From Bacillus sp. ISL-7 (lineage in GTDB: Bacteria > Bacillota > Bacilli > Bacillales_B > DSM-18226), in the NCBI RefSeq assembly GCF_018613065.1, contig NZ_JAGGQW010000031.1:62001-126000 (forward strand): a DNA stretch of 64,000 nt, read 5' to 3'. A model generated the notes under the pieces. That model worked only from the letters and a program-made list of their open reading frames with translations. It did not search any database and had not been told where the DNA came from. The translations under genes and the position numbers were made by a program. Positions 34,101-43,294 of the stretch are shown piece by piece. The first letter of the stretch is position 1. Each line of letters opens with the position of its first letter.

Positions 34101-35024
34101 TTACCAATTTTTCAAGCCCAATAACTTTTCACCTAATTCGGTAAGTTGGGCTCTATCATATTTCACTTGTTCCCAATTTCGTGTGTCTCCTGGGAATGCC
34201 TCTCCCTCAGGCTTAATCCTTTCTTGCCAGGATTGGATTCTCACCTCTGTTAATTCCTGATTATTTTCTTGTGCTGGAAACATGGAGATATATTGTGCCA
34301 ATCGTGCTTTTTCAGAATAGTTTGGTCGAATTCCGTGTGGCTGCATACTATTGAAAATTAACAAATCCCCGGCTTTAGTTACTACTTTTGTTGGCGTAAA
34401 GCCTGATGTATCCGGTTTATATGGGTCTCGATCAGCAGACTGAGTATTCACCCATTCATCAAAAGTTCTGTAAAGTTCCGGAATACACTGGAATCCACCC
34501 ATATCTACATCCGTATCAACTAAGGATAAAACACCTTGGACATTCACAGGAATCGGATCTAAAGAAGTATCTACATCCCAATGAATAAATCCTTTATATT
34601 CATGACCTGGTTTGATTGGAAGATTTAGATTACATCGATCAATACTCACCCATAATTTTTCTGTTCCCCAAATATCTACAAATGCATTATAAATTTTTTC
34701 ATACATACGGTTATCCCACAGATACTGATGGTTATATAACTCCACCATACCGGTGTTCATTAGTTCCTTCATTGCCATTTCACGGCCTTGACGAGTGTAC
34801 CAAGTGGATGAATCATTAGGGTCTTTTTCTTCAAACTCCCAGATCAATTTTACAATTCGATCGATATGATCCTTTGGAACTGCATTACGAATAATAGCGT
34901 AACCATTTTCTTTCCAAAACTTCCAATCTTCTTCACTCAATACCCTCAACGGTTCATTATTCATACGTTCATTTAATGGGGTTACGATTTCAAGGATATT
35001 ATTTAGTATTTTTTCTTCCTTCAT
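34101..35024 (-). CDS. PhyH-family Fe(II)/2-oxoglutarate dioxygenase, copy 3 (divergent)
   Basis: Protein of 307 residues clearly related to copies 1 and 2 but more distant, at roughly two thirds identity by eye. The triad H148-W-D150 and H230 and the Arg at 233 are conserved, within HWDVDTS and MQPHGIR. Differences cluster at 76-92, where the substrate lid may lie. It starts 34 bases after rbsB with GAAGGAGG upstream, so it is the last gene of the ABC transporter operon. That links uptake of the compound directly to an oxygenase step. Confidence 0.85.
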   Translation of the reverse strand: MKEEKILNNILEIVTPLNERMNNEPLRVLSEEDWKFWKENGYAIIRNAVPKDHIDRIVKLIWEFEEKDPNDSSTWYTRQGREMAMKELMNTGMVELYNHQYLWDNRMYEKIYNAFVDIWGTEKLWVSIDRCNLNLPIKPGHEYKGFIHWDVDTSLDPIPVNVQGVLSLVDTDVDMGGFQCIPELYRTFDEWVNTQSADRDPYKPDTSGFTPTKVVTKAGDLLIFNSMQPHGIRPNYSEKARLAQYISMFPAQENNQELTEVRIQSWQERIKPEGEAFPGDTRNWEQVKYDRAQLTELGEKLLGLKNW

Positions 35025-35058
35025 TTTAAATTCCTCCTTCTTTTATGCATTCAAATGG

Positions 35059-36009
35059 TTATTTACCTTTAAATTGGTCGAGATTTTCTTTTGTAACCAA
35101 TTGGAAAGGAATCATGTTATTTATTTCTACTTTCTCTCCCTTTGCCGCCTTAACCGCTACATCCACCGACATTTCCCCTTGTGCATCCACATCCTGGAAC
35201 ACAGTTGCCGTTAACTCTCCTGCTTGAATGGAATTCAAAGCATCTGGAATGGCATCGATACCAATGACTTTTATATCCTTTAATTTTCCTGCTGCACTTA
35301 ATGCTTTTATTGCCCCTAATGCCATTTCATCATTTTGTGCGACAATCGCATCGAGCTTCTGCGATTGTAACCAGTTTTCTGTTAATGAAAGTGCTTCCTC
35401 TCGTGACCAATTCGCTGTTTGCTCCGCAGCCACTTTTATATCAGGATGATCTTTTAAGACCGCCTTATTTCCTTTAGTTCTATTAACCTCGGCGGAATTT
35501 CCGTTAGGCCCATGGATAATGGCGATTGTACCTTTTCCACCTAATAATTCGGCAACATGATTCATTTCTATAATTCCGGCTTCTACATCGTCAGATCCAA
35601 CATGCGCTGTTGCCTTTTCTTCATTAGATACCACTGCAAGTACCGTAATAATAGGAATATTTGCTGCTACAGCCTGTTCAACCACTGCGGCACTGCCATC
35701 CTTGTCGGCCGGGTTTAATATAATGGCATCCACTTGCTGATTAATAAGGTTTTCTACTTGGCTGATTTGATTTTCAGCCTTACCTTCTCCATCTGATTCT
35801 ATTAATTCAATACCTGAAGATTTAGCATGTTTTCTAATTGAATCTTGTAAACCAACAATATATTCATTTTGTAAATTTTGGTATAAAACACCAATCTTTA
35901 TTTTCCCATTCTCAGTTCCACTTGTTTTTTCTTCCGCTTTGCCAGAACAACCACTTAAGATACCAAGAATCATGAATAAAACTGCAGCTATAACTTTTAC
36001 CTTTTTCAT
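35059..36009 (-). CDS. rbsB: Ribose-type ABC transporter substrate-binding lipoprotein
   Basis: Periplasmic-binding-protein type 1 lipoprotein of 316 residues. The signal ends in a lipobox LSGC (about 18-21). KIKIGVLYQNLQNEYI begins the mature fold, and NPADKDGSAAVVEQA and IIHGPNGNSAEVNRTKG line the sugar site. It resembles RbsB/YtfQ binding proteins for ribose, allose, inositol or galactofuranose. The rbs symbol marks the family only. AGGAGTG precedes the ATG. Confidence 0.82.
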   Translation of the reverse strand: MKKVKVIAAVLFMILGILSGCSGKAEEKTSGTENGKIKIGVLYQNLQNEYIVGLQDSIRKHAKSSGIELIESDGEGKAENQISQVENLINQQVDAIILNPADKDGSAAVVEQAVAANIPIITVLAVVSNEEKATAHVGSDDVEAGIIEMNHVAELLGGKGTIAIIHGPNGNSAEVNRTKGNKAVLKDHPDIKVAAEQTANWSREEALSLTENWLQSQKLDAIVAQNDEMALGAIKALSAAGKLKDIKVIGIDAIPDALNSIQAGELTATVFQDVDAQGEMSVDVAVKAAKGEKVEINNMIPFQLVTKENLDQFKGK

Positions 36010-36035
36010 ACACTCACTCCTATAGTCTTATTTTT

Positions 36036-37043
36036 TTAATGGTGATTCTTTTTATCTAGAAGAACGGCTATAACGATGATCGCTCCCTTTAAAATTTGCT
36101 GGTAGTAGGAGGAGACATTCAGTAAGTCAAGGCCATTATTCATTACTCCAATAATCAATACCCCAACGACGGTTCCAATAATGCTTCCTACTCCGCCAAA
36201 AAGACTTGTTCCTCCAATAACGACTGCTGCAATGGCATCAAGTTCATATCCCTGACCTAACACCGGGGATCCTGACATGATTCGAGATGAGAGAATCATC
36301 CCCCCGATTCCCGCTAACAGTCCTGCAATCGCGTACACGCTAATTTTGACGGAGGTAACGCGAATCCCTGATAGTTTAGCAGACTGTTCGTTTCCACCAG
36401 TCGCAAATACATGCCTTCCGAAAACCGTAAAATTAAGCATAAAAATTCCGATAATGACAATAACCACAAAAGCGATCACGGGAATTGGGAGACCTAATAG
36501 GTATCCGCTTCCAATATTGTTAAAAGTATCGCTAAGTCCTATAACGGGTCGTCCATCCGTATAAACCATAGCAAGTCCTCTAGCAGCGGTCATCATTCCT
36601 AGCGTAGCAATAAAGGGTGCTACCTTCCATTTTGCAACTAAGACACCATTAATCAGGCCGCATGCTAAACCAACTGTTATCCCAGTTATAATTGGAATAA
36701 AAATAGAATAATGACTGTCAGTTTGTGCAAAGCTTGCAGCAACAACGGCTGAAAGCGCCATAATGGAACCGACAGAAAGGTCAATCCCTCCGGTAATGAT
36801 AATGAAGGACATTCCAATCGCTACGATACCTATAATCGATACTTGCCGCAATATATTGATCATATTGGTGGCGGTTAAAAACGATTCTGAGGAGATCGAT
36901 AAGATTATAAACAGGATTGCAAAAGCAATATAAATGCCGTATTTAGCAAGAATCTTTCCTGTACTCCCTGACTTTATTACCGATTGCGAATTAACCATGC
37001 CCATTATACTAAATTTTGCTGCTTCTTCTTTTTGAACATTCAT
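36036..37043 (-). CDS. rbsC: Ribose-type ABC transporter permease
   Basis: Membrane permease of about 335 residues with eight or more helices. Family marks are GIDLSVGSIMALSAVVAAS near 92 and the EAA-like GYELDAIAAVVIGGTSLFGGVGSIIGT near 257. The ATG at 37043 overlaps the ATPase stop (ATGA) and follows AAAGGAG. It forms the channel with itself and the double ATPase. Specificity cannot be told. Confidence 0.87.
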   Translation of the reverse strand: MNVQKEEAAKFSIMGMVNSQSVIKSGSTGKILAKYGIYIAFAILFIILSISSESFLTATNMINILRQVSIIGIVAIGMSFIIITGGIDLSVGSIMALSAVVAASFAQTDSHYSIFIPIITGITVGLACGLINGVLVAKWKVAPFIATLGMMTAARGLAMVYTDGRPVIGLSDTFNNIGSGYLLGLPIPVIAFVVIVIIGIFMLNFTVFGRHVFATGGNEQSAKLSGIRVTSVKISVYAIAGLLAGIGGMILSSRIMSGSPVLGQGYELDAIAAVVIGGTSLFGGVGSIIGTVVGVLIIGVMNNGLDLLNVSSYYQQILKGAIIVIAVLLDKKNHH

Positions 37044-38563
37044 CCGATTTTTTCTCCTTTCATAATTCCTGCACAGCACGCCATGATTTTTTCTTGATCA
37101 AACTCCTTTCGGGTAAACTCTCCAGTCATTTTCCCTTCACTCATGACAATGATACGGTCACAGATTCCAAACAGTTCAGGCATCTCTGAGGAAATGACAA
37201 TGACAGACTTTCCACTACTTGCAAAATCGGAAATAATTTTATAGATTTCAGCTTTAGCACCTATGTCGATTCCCCTAGTCGGTTCATCCAATATTAAAAT
37301 ATCCGGGTTATTAATAAGCCATTTAGAGATAACAATCTTTTGCTGATTACCTCCGCTTAGATTCTTAACGGCCACGTTCCGGTTGGGAGTTTTTATTTTT
37401 AATGATTGGATTTGTTCATCTACCACACGATTTTCCTTTTTTTGAGAAATAATATTCTTGAAGAAAGCAAATTTTCGTAAATTAACTAAAGTTATATTAT
37501 CTCTTACCGAACCTGTTAAATTTAAGCCTGTTTGTTTTCTATCCTCTGTTACTAATGCTATTCCGTTGTTGATAGCCTGTTTTGGGTGCTTATGGACCAC
37601 CTTTTTTTGATTGATATAAATTTCTCCACTATGAGGAGGGTGAACCCCAAAAATACTTTCAACCACTTCCGTTCGTCCTGCGCCAACGAGACCTGCAATT
37701 CCAATCACTTCTCCTTGGTGGACGTTAAATGAGATATTTTCAAAACTGCCTTTTCGAGTAAGATTTTTTACCCCCATGAAGACGGTTTCATTTTTGGCAG
37801 TTTTTGATTGATAGACATCCTTTAATTCTCTTCCCACCATTAAGGAAATAAGTTGATCCTGATTTAGCTCTGCGGATGGTTTACTATCGATAAAACATCC
37901 ATCTCTTAAAACGGTGATATCATCAGCAATTTTAAAAATTTCATCCATTTTGTGAGAAATATAAATAATAGATTTCCCTTGGGATGATAGCATTTTAATA
38001 ATTTCAAACAGTTTTTCAACTTCTCTTTCTGTGATTGCTGAAGTTGGTTCATCCATAACGATTACATCTGCATTATTCGAAATCGCTTTCACAATTTCGA
38101 CCATTTGTCTATCTGAGACGGATAGAGCAGACATTTTTTTATCTGGATCCAAATCAATCTTATATTGGTTAAAAAGTTTAAGAGCTCTTCCTCTCTGTTC
38201 CTTCTTGTTAATTACCTTGGACTTGCCCAAGCATGGTTCTCTGCCAAGAAAGATATTATCCGCAACGGTTAGTTCGGAAATAAAACTTAACTCCTGATGA
38301 ATCATACTGATTCCATAATGTAAAGCATCACGGGGATTGGTAAACCCCACTTTGTTCCCTTTTAGAAATAGCTCACCCTTATCCGGTTTATAAATTCCAG
38401 CAAGGATTTTCATAAGGGTAGATTTTCCTGCACCATTTTCTCCCATAAGTGCATGGACTGTCCCCTTTTTCACGAAAAGAGATACATTATCAAGAGCTTT
38501 CACACCAGGGAATGACTTGGAAATTCCTTTCATTTCAAGAGCGAACACATCTTTGTTTTCCAC
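37040..38563 (-). CDS. rbsA: Ribose-type ABC transporter ATP-binding protein (double NBD)
   Basis: Fused ATPase of 507 residues. The first domain has Walker A GENGAGKST near 41, the signature LSVSDRQMVE and Walker B VIVMDEPTSAI. The second has a degenerate loop GLVGAGRTEV near 292 and an intact LSGGNQQKIV and LILDEPTRGIDIGAK, as usual for RbsA/MglA. The GTG start follows AAAGGGGGAAA. It is first in the operon rbsA-rbsC-rbsB-PhyH3, behind the operator region shared with the divergent AraC gene. Confidence 0.87.
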   Translation of the reverse strand: MENKDVFALEMKGISKSFPGVKALDNVSLFVKKGTVHALMGENGAGKSTLMKILAGIYKPDKGELFLKGNKVGFTNPRDALHYGISMIHQELSFISELTVADNIFLGREPCLGKSKVINKKEQRGRALKLFNQYKIDLDPDKKMSALSVSDRQMVEIVKAISNNADVIVMDEPTSAITEREVEKLFEIIKMLSSQGKSIIYISHKMDEIFKIADDITVLRDGCFIDSKPSAELNQDQLISLMVGRELKDVYQSKTAKNETVFMGVKNLTRKGSFENISFNVHQGEVIGIAGLVGAGRTEVVESIFGVHPPHSGEIYINQKKVVHKHPKQAINNGIALVTEDRKQTGLNLTGSVRDNITLVNLRKFAFFKNIISQKKENRVVDEQIQSLKIKTPNRNVAVKNLSGGNQQKIVISKWLINNPDILILDEPTRGIDIGAKAEIYKIISDFASSGKSVIVISSEMPELFGICDRIIVMSEGKMTGEFTRKEFDQEKIMACCAGIMKGEKIG

Positions 38564-38647
38564 CTAAAAAATTTCCCCCTTTATCTAAATTTATTATCAA
38601 TATTACTTTTATTTCAGTAATCTGACTATTTAGAATATTACTATTGC

Positions 38648-38712
38648 CATAGTGTTTAAACAATTAACTATCGTGCTGAATTAGAAAAAAAACTATAATA
38701 TCTTGCTATTGA
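38648..38712 (-). promoter_or_regulatory. Proximal AraC-type operator upstream of rbsA
   Basis: Half-sites ATAGTGTT (38649) and ATCGTGCT (38670) 21 bp apart, then ATATCTTGCTAT 30 bases after the second. Same layout as at 27374 and 33741. Confidence 0.65.
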
Positions 38713-38890
38713 ATGTAATTTATTAAACTCTTGAAGGTTAACTAATATGATTAATTAAAAAGCGACCTTCTAAAAAAGAAGGATTGTATAGAATAAATTA
38801 CATAAAAATAACTATTTCGCAAATGAATATATTGATATAAAATAAAAAAAGGCAAAACAATTCCACAAAATTTAAAATCCAAAAATCTTT

Positions 38891-38936
38891 ACTATATTGT
38901 TATCAACGAAGAAAAAAACTATAATATCTTGCTATA
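38891..38936 (+). promoter_or_regulatory. Distal operator and likely promoter of the AraC gene
   Basis: ACTATATTGTTATC then ACTATAATATCTTGCTAT, TTG cores 32 bases apart. On the plus strand TTGTTA and TATAAT are 17 bases apart, a fair sigma-A promoter for the araC-type gene at 38980. So the regulator would bind over its own promoter. Confidence 0.5.
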
Positions 38937-38979
38937 AAGAATATTATCCTGGAAAAACTTATAAGTAAGGGGGATGATT

Positions 38980-39867
38980 ATGGAGAGCTCAAACAACAAA
39001 GATTTTGAAATGGAATATTTGGATACACCTTTAAAATTCAAGAAACCCCCAGTACTTGCATACGCAGGGCAGGTCGGAGGTAATCCCAATTGGAATTTTC
39101 CAAGCCACAAGCATGATGATTTATGTGAAATTATTTATATTTGTGATGGAGAAGGAACCTTTATTATTAATAATAAAAGTTATACTGCAAAAAAAGGGGA
39201 TATTCTCATATACAATGCAGGGGTCATCCATGAAGAATATTCGAATCCATCCAACCCTCTAGTAACTTACTTTTGTGGAATCTCCAATTTAGCTATTGAT
39301 CAATTGCAGGAACTTTGTATTATACCTTTTGATCTTGAACCGATTATACAAAAAAATAAATATTCTGATTTAATTGGACTCTACTTTTCACATATATTTG
39401 AAGAATCCTCTCTTAAAGCAGCTGGTTATGAAATAATATGTCAAGGTTTACTCACATCCTCAATCGCATTAATACACCGGGCTATTAAATTGCAAAATTT
39501 GAGGAATGAAACTAAAGAATCCAATACACTCGCCTATCGTATAAAAGAATTTATTGATAAAAATTATAAGAAAAACATAAAACTTGAGGACATCGCTGAT
39601 GCATTATATATAAACAAGTATTACCTTTCCCATGTATTCAAAGAACAAATGCAAATCACACCTATTAATTACTTGATTAATCGACGAATCGGAGAAGCTA
39701 AGAACCTTTTGGTATCGACCGAGTTAAAAATAAGGGAAATTGCGATAATTATGGGTTACGATAACACAAATTACTTTACGTTACTTTTTAAAAAGATGAC
39801 CGGTGAAACACCCAAACAATTTAAAGAAAACCATAAAAAAAATCTATTTTATCATAAGAATCCTTAA
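38980..39867 (+). CDS. AraC-family transcriptional regulator with cupin sensor
   Basis: Regulator of 295 residues. The N-terminal cupin domain carries SHKHDDLCEIIYI (near 40) and GDILIYNAGVIHEEY (near 73). The two C-terminal helix-turn-helix motifs follow LEDIADALYINKYYLSHVFKEQM and IREIAIIMGYDNTNYFTLLFKK. I take the ATG at 38980, six bases after AAGGGGG, rather than the one at 38974. It is divergent from the rbs operon and is the best candidate to bind the three repeated operator regions. The ligand is presumably the transported compound. Confidence 0.88.
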   Translation: MESSNNKDFEMEYLDTPLKFKKPPVLAYAGQVGGNPNWNFPSHKHDDLCEIIYICDGEGTFIINNKSYTAKKGDILIYNAGVIHEEYSNPSNPLVTYFCGISNLAIDQLQELCIIPFDLEPIIQKNKYSDLIGLYFSHIFEESSLKAAGYEIICQGLLTSSIALIHRAIKLQNLRNETKESNTLAYRIKEFIDKNYKKNIKLEDIADALYINKYYLSHVFKEQMQITPINYLINRRIGEAKNLLVSTELKIREIAIIMGYDNTNYFTLLFKKMTGETPKQFKENHKKNLFYHKNP

Positions 39868-39946
39868 ATTGTATTGCTTCATAGGATTGCCGTTACATTC
39901 TCCAAAATCAAAAAATATTTTAGCACTACTTATGCATATGAAATAA

Positions 39947-39991
39947 ACCGAAAATATAAAGTTTCGAAAAGAAACTTATTTTTTTTCGGTT
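39947..39991. terminator. Terminator between the AraC and HAD genes
   Basis: AACCGAAAA...AAGTTTC pairs with GAAACTT...TTTTCGGTT, with T-runs; convergent genes. Confidence 0.75.
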
Positions 39992-40014
39992 CTTTAAAGT
40001 TAATCGGTATGAAG

Positions 40015-40794
40015 TTATAACAGGCCGACCATTTGGAGCCCCTGGAAAATTCCATTTTCTTCAACAGATGTTGTTACATATTTTGCAACTGACTTTACTT
40101 TTTCTTCGGCATTCCCCATTGCCACACTATTCCTTATAGTGGAAAGCATTTCCATATCATTAAGCCCATCACCAAAGGCATATTGGCGTTCCTTTGGAAT
40201 ACCTAGTATTTCAACTATTTTTTCAATACCTTTGGCTTTTGAGCCTCCCTTTGGAACTACATCGACTGACACAGGATGCCATCTTACTAAATCAAAATCA
40301 TGAAATTCCTGTTCATATTGTTTCTCCTCCCCTTCTGGACAAAAAAGGAGAGTTTGAAACAGCTCGCGTCCTTTGTAATAATGCGGATCATGCGTAGGAA
40401 AACGGCTAATTTTTAATGTAGCAATACTTTCTTTTATGTATCTATGCTCTGGAACATTAGCCTTCATATCTTCGTGATCCATAAAGACTACAGGATGATT
40501 ATTTTGAAGAGCTGCTTCTGTTAGCTTTTCAAGAGAAGAGATCTTTAATGGATTTTTATATAACACTTCTCCTTTTAACACTACGTATTGCCCGTTATAA
40601 CTAACAAATGTATTAATATCCAATTCTTTTCGCAAATCCTCAAACATAAAAGGAGCTCGCCCAGTTGCAATTGCTATTTCATGTCCAAGTTCCTTTAATT
40701 TAAAAATTGATTCTTTCGTTGAAAGAGGCAATTCTTTATCATGAGTTAGCAAAGTTCCATCTATATCAAAGAATATAATGCTTCTATGAGTCAT
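40015..40794 (-). CDS. Cof-type HAD-superfamily phosphatase
   Basis: HAD IIB (Cof) hydrolase of about 259 residues. Motif I FFDIDGTLLTHD has the nucleophile Asp near 9. Motif II is IAIATGRAPF and motif IV FGDGLNDMEML near 206. Such enzymes dephosphorylate sugar phosphates, flavin or PLP compounds. I place the start at the ATG at 40794; a TTG four codons upstream is possible. Its location beside regulator genes of the sugar-like cluster suggests a sugar-phosphate role, which is inference. Confidence 0.8.
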   Translation of the reverse strand: MTHRSIIFFDIDGTLLTHDKELPLSTKESIFKLKELGHEIAIATGRAPFMFEDLRKELDINTFVSYNGQYVVLKGEVLYKNPLKISSLEKLTEAALQNNHPVVFMDHEDMKANVPEHRYIKESIATLKISRFPTHDPHYYKGRELFQTLLFCPEGEEKQYEQEFHDFDLVRWHPVSVDVVPKGGSKAKGIEKIVEILGIPKERQYAFGDGLNDMEMLSTIRNSVAMGNAEEKVKSVAKYVTTSVEENGIFQGLQMVGLL

Positions 40795-40936
40795 TTTTGC
40801 TTCCAACTTTCAATGTGTATTTTTTTAAATTTAATTTCATTTATATTGTTTAAGTGGCTTTTTTAACAATGAACCCACGCAAAAGGCAATTAAATTGTTT
40901 CAAATAAATCACAACCAGAAAAAGAGACGAATACGC

Positions 40937-41896
40937 TTAAGCTGTTCCTCTTTCAATTAGTTTTACCGATATTTCCTTATTTAAGATATCACTATTTACC
41001 GCTTGAAGGAAAAGGCTTTTACCCATCTCTTCAAGTGGGATTTCTATTGTAGTAATATTCATCATTTTAGCTATTGGTTGATTATCGAATCTAATGATTG
41101 CAAGTTCATCTGGAATAGATATATTCTGGGTTTGACAAAAGGTAACGATTCCAGCTGCAACTTGATCGCTCGTCACCAACAATGCCGATGGCGGTGTATC
41201 CATTTCTTTTAATCGTTTAATGACTTTTTCACCGTCTTCAAAATAGAGGCACTCATCTATAATGTAATTGGGCTGGAAATGCAAATTATATTTCTTAACA
41301 AAATCCCTATATGCTTTCTCCCGATCAATGCTATTTGTCCCTGCTTTTCTACCTATACAATACCCAATTTTCCTATGACCTTTATGATACAAATATTCTA
41401 ATGCACAAAAAAAGATTTTGTAGTGGTTAACATAAGTGGATGAAAACTTTTTCCCTTTAATAATTTCACATAATACAATTTGTCCAAATTGCAAATGCTC
41501 TTCAATAACAGACAAATCGCAGGATCTCGAACAAATAATTAGTGAATCAATCTGTTTTTGTTGCAACATTTGTAAAGCTTCCCTTTCCCTGCTTTCCATA
41601 TAGTCGGTTTGAAATAAGACCAACTTATAGTTATTTTCCAATGCTTGCTTTGCTACTCCCTTTAATAACTGAGCAAAATATGGATGATCGGAGAATGGTA
41701 GAACCACTCCCATCAACTGTGTTTTTCCCTTACTTAAATGAACAGCATTTATGTTTTTATGAAAATTGGTCAATTTAATAGCATCTAAAACTGCATTCTT
41801 TTTTTCTTCACTAACATATGGGTGATTATTTAATACACGGGAAACAGTGGTTTTGGAAACTCCAGCCATTTTGGCCAAGTCTTTTATATTTGCCAT
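40937..41896 (-). CDS. LacI-family transcriptional regulator
   Basis: Repressor of 319 residues: an N-terminal helix-turn-helix (IKDLAKMAGVSKTTVSRVLNN at 4-24) and a sugar-binding-type sensor domain with GVVLPFSDHPYFAQLLKGV and ALLVTSDQVAAGI. AAAAGGTGAG precedes the ATG. It probably forms a unit with the HAD gene downstream and may repress that gene or part of the neighbouring catabolic cluster. No clear operator palindrome was found next to it. Confidence 0.85.
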   Translation of the reverse strand: MANIKDLAKMAGVSKTTVSRVLNNHPYVSEEKKNAVLDAIKLTNFHKNINAVHLSKGKTQLMGVVLPFSDHPYFAQLLKGVAKQALENNYKLVLFQTDYMESREREALQMLQQKQIDSLIICSRSCDLSVIEEHLQFGQIVLCEIIKGKKFSSTYVNHYKIFFCALEYLYHKGHRKIGYCIGRKAGTNSIDREKAYRDFVKKYNLHFQPNYIIDECLYFEDGEKVIKRLKEMDTPPSALLVTSDQVAAGIVTFCQTQNISIPDELAIIRFDNQPIAKMMNITTIEIPLEEMGKSLFLQAVNSDILNKEISVKLIERGTA

Positions 41897-42386
41897 GTTC
41901 TCACCTTTTCCAAAATACGATAGTAATCATCATCAATTTTTAGATGTTCACAGGTCGACTTACATTTCAATCTTTTAGTTGCTCGAACATTTCACCTAAT
42001 TTTTTCGAAAAATGTTGTTTTGGTTGTAACATCCCCGCTATTTGCATTAGCAATACAGAACAAAAATTTTGCTTTTAAACCTTCTAGGTAATTACTTTTT
42101 ATTTGTGTCTCAATTTAATTTCTTAATTTTTTAATTGGGTTTGATTAGTTGTATAAGTTTTTTTTACAGTAGAATCGATGAAATAATCATCAAAGGATTG
42201 GATTGGTTCCACTTTTATCCGTTGTTCAGATGACTTTAAGCAATAGAAAGCTGCGATATAGATTAAAAAGCAAAGTAAAATTTAATTCAAACATTCAATT
42301 GTCTCCTCGCTTTCTGTTATTTATTATGAGTGTAAATTATGAAACGCGTTCCATGTCAAATTCCATAATTAGGTGTAACTCAGTAA
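41897..42386. other. Intergenic region, no supported gene
   Basis: AT-rich, about 490 bases. Short frames on the plus strand (near 42203-42403) show no ribosome site and no recognisable family. The right part may be decayed insertion-sequence DNA that leads into the transposase relic. Confidence 0.5.
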
Positions 42387-42635
42387 ATGTTCTGTTATCT
42401 TGATCACCGAACTACAGACATGAAGTTCAATATTATTAAGGATGTACATATTACACCTGGTTATGTTCATGATTCTGTTCCTTATCTGAAACGGTTGGAC
42501 CGTCATGTCCAACGATTTGGATTTAGGGTAGAAGCTGTAGCACTAGATTCAGGTTATCTCACTAGGCCTAGTTGTAAGGGACTTTCTGACCGAAAAATCT
42601 TTGGAGTTATTGCTCATAGAAGATATCAAAATAAA
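42387..42635 (+). pseudogene. IS1182-type transposase fragment
   Basis: About 83 codons read like the interior of an IS1182-family DDE transposase: YLDHRTTDMKFNI, VHITPGYVHDSVPYLKRLDR, VEAVALDSGYLT and IFGVIAHRRY. The start and the C-terminal third are missing. The frame runs on to 42704 but loses similarity after RRYQNKK. No terminal inverted repeats can be assigned, so it is a relic that cannot move. Confidence 0.7.
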
Positions 42636-42639
42636 AAAT

Positions 42640-42700
42640 TGCCGAGAAAAATACCCTTTCTCGACAATCTGAACGTACCTTTCTGTACGTTTTTTGTTTA
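42640..42700 (-). terminator. Two adjacent hairpins after the transposase relic
   Basis: Minus strand TTGTCGAGAA / TTCTCGGCAA followed by a T-run, and next to it AACGTAC / GTACGTT. They look like a terminator pair at the edge of the IS remnant. Confidence 0.45.
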
Positions 42701-42704
42701 TTGA

Positions 42705-43294
42705 ATCATGTTTGAATAGCTTTCTCGCGTTGCCTGATCTCATATTTACTGGATGCAAAGTTGTGCATGTTTTCTGAATGAAATTCATCATCGCCATTCG
42801 ACTTGATCATTTTCTACCCATGTTGTTCCACAATCGCCTCGATTATGGAAGATCTTATTGAAAATAAGCCCCTGTTACTTTAAGTCAATTATTCACAATC
42901 TTACCTTTACGATTTTTTATTTCGAATAAGCCCATTACCTAGATAAGAAAAAGCATTACTCTCCAATGAAGTAATGCCCAATAACACCTAAAATCAATGT
43001 CTGCTAATGCTTATTGCATGATTTGGTTCCATTGCTACACAGACCCCAAAGTTCTGCTTTTTACGTTAATCTCAGTGGAACTTTATAAAAGCGCCCTTCA
43101 ATGGAGTAACATGACTGGCGTTTTTAAACATCTTTATAGTTAATCAATACTACAGACGCAATTTCGTGGCTAATATGATTAAAATGGATCTAGTCCCTAT
43201 TTAATATGAAAAAAAAAACGTTGAAAGCCTATTAATATATCCGTCTTAAAGACTTATGGTTTATGAGCGGTCTTTATTATGGATAGTCTTCAAT
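42705..43294. other. Intergenic region, no supported gene
   Basis: About 590 bases without a credible gene. It contains two small hairpins, GCATTACT/AGTAATGC (42951-42975) and a weaker GCGCC/GGCGT with T-run (43090-43130). The base composition is that of decayed or non-coding DNA next to the IS relic. Confidence 0.5.

Noticed and set aside
27372..38936. Recurring ACTATAATATNTTGCTAT elements considered as CRISPR repeats or replication iterons
   Set aside because: Copies are irregularly spaced, confined to three promoter regions and arranged identically with respect to genes; operator sites explain them better.
42549..42797. 82-residue frame on the minus strand
   Set aside because: It runs through two hairpins and antisense to the IS relic; no ribosome site and no family.
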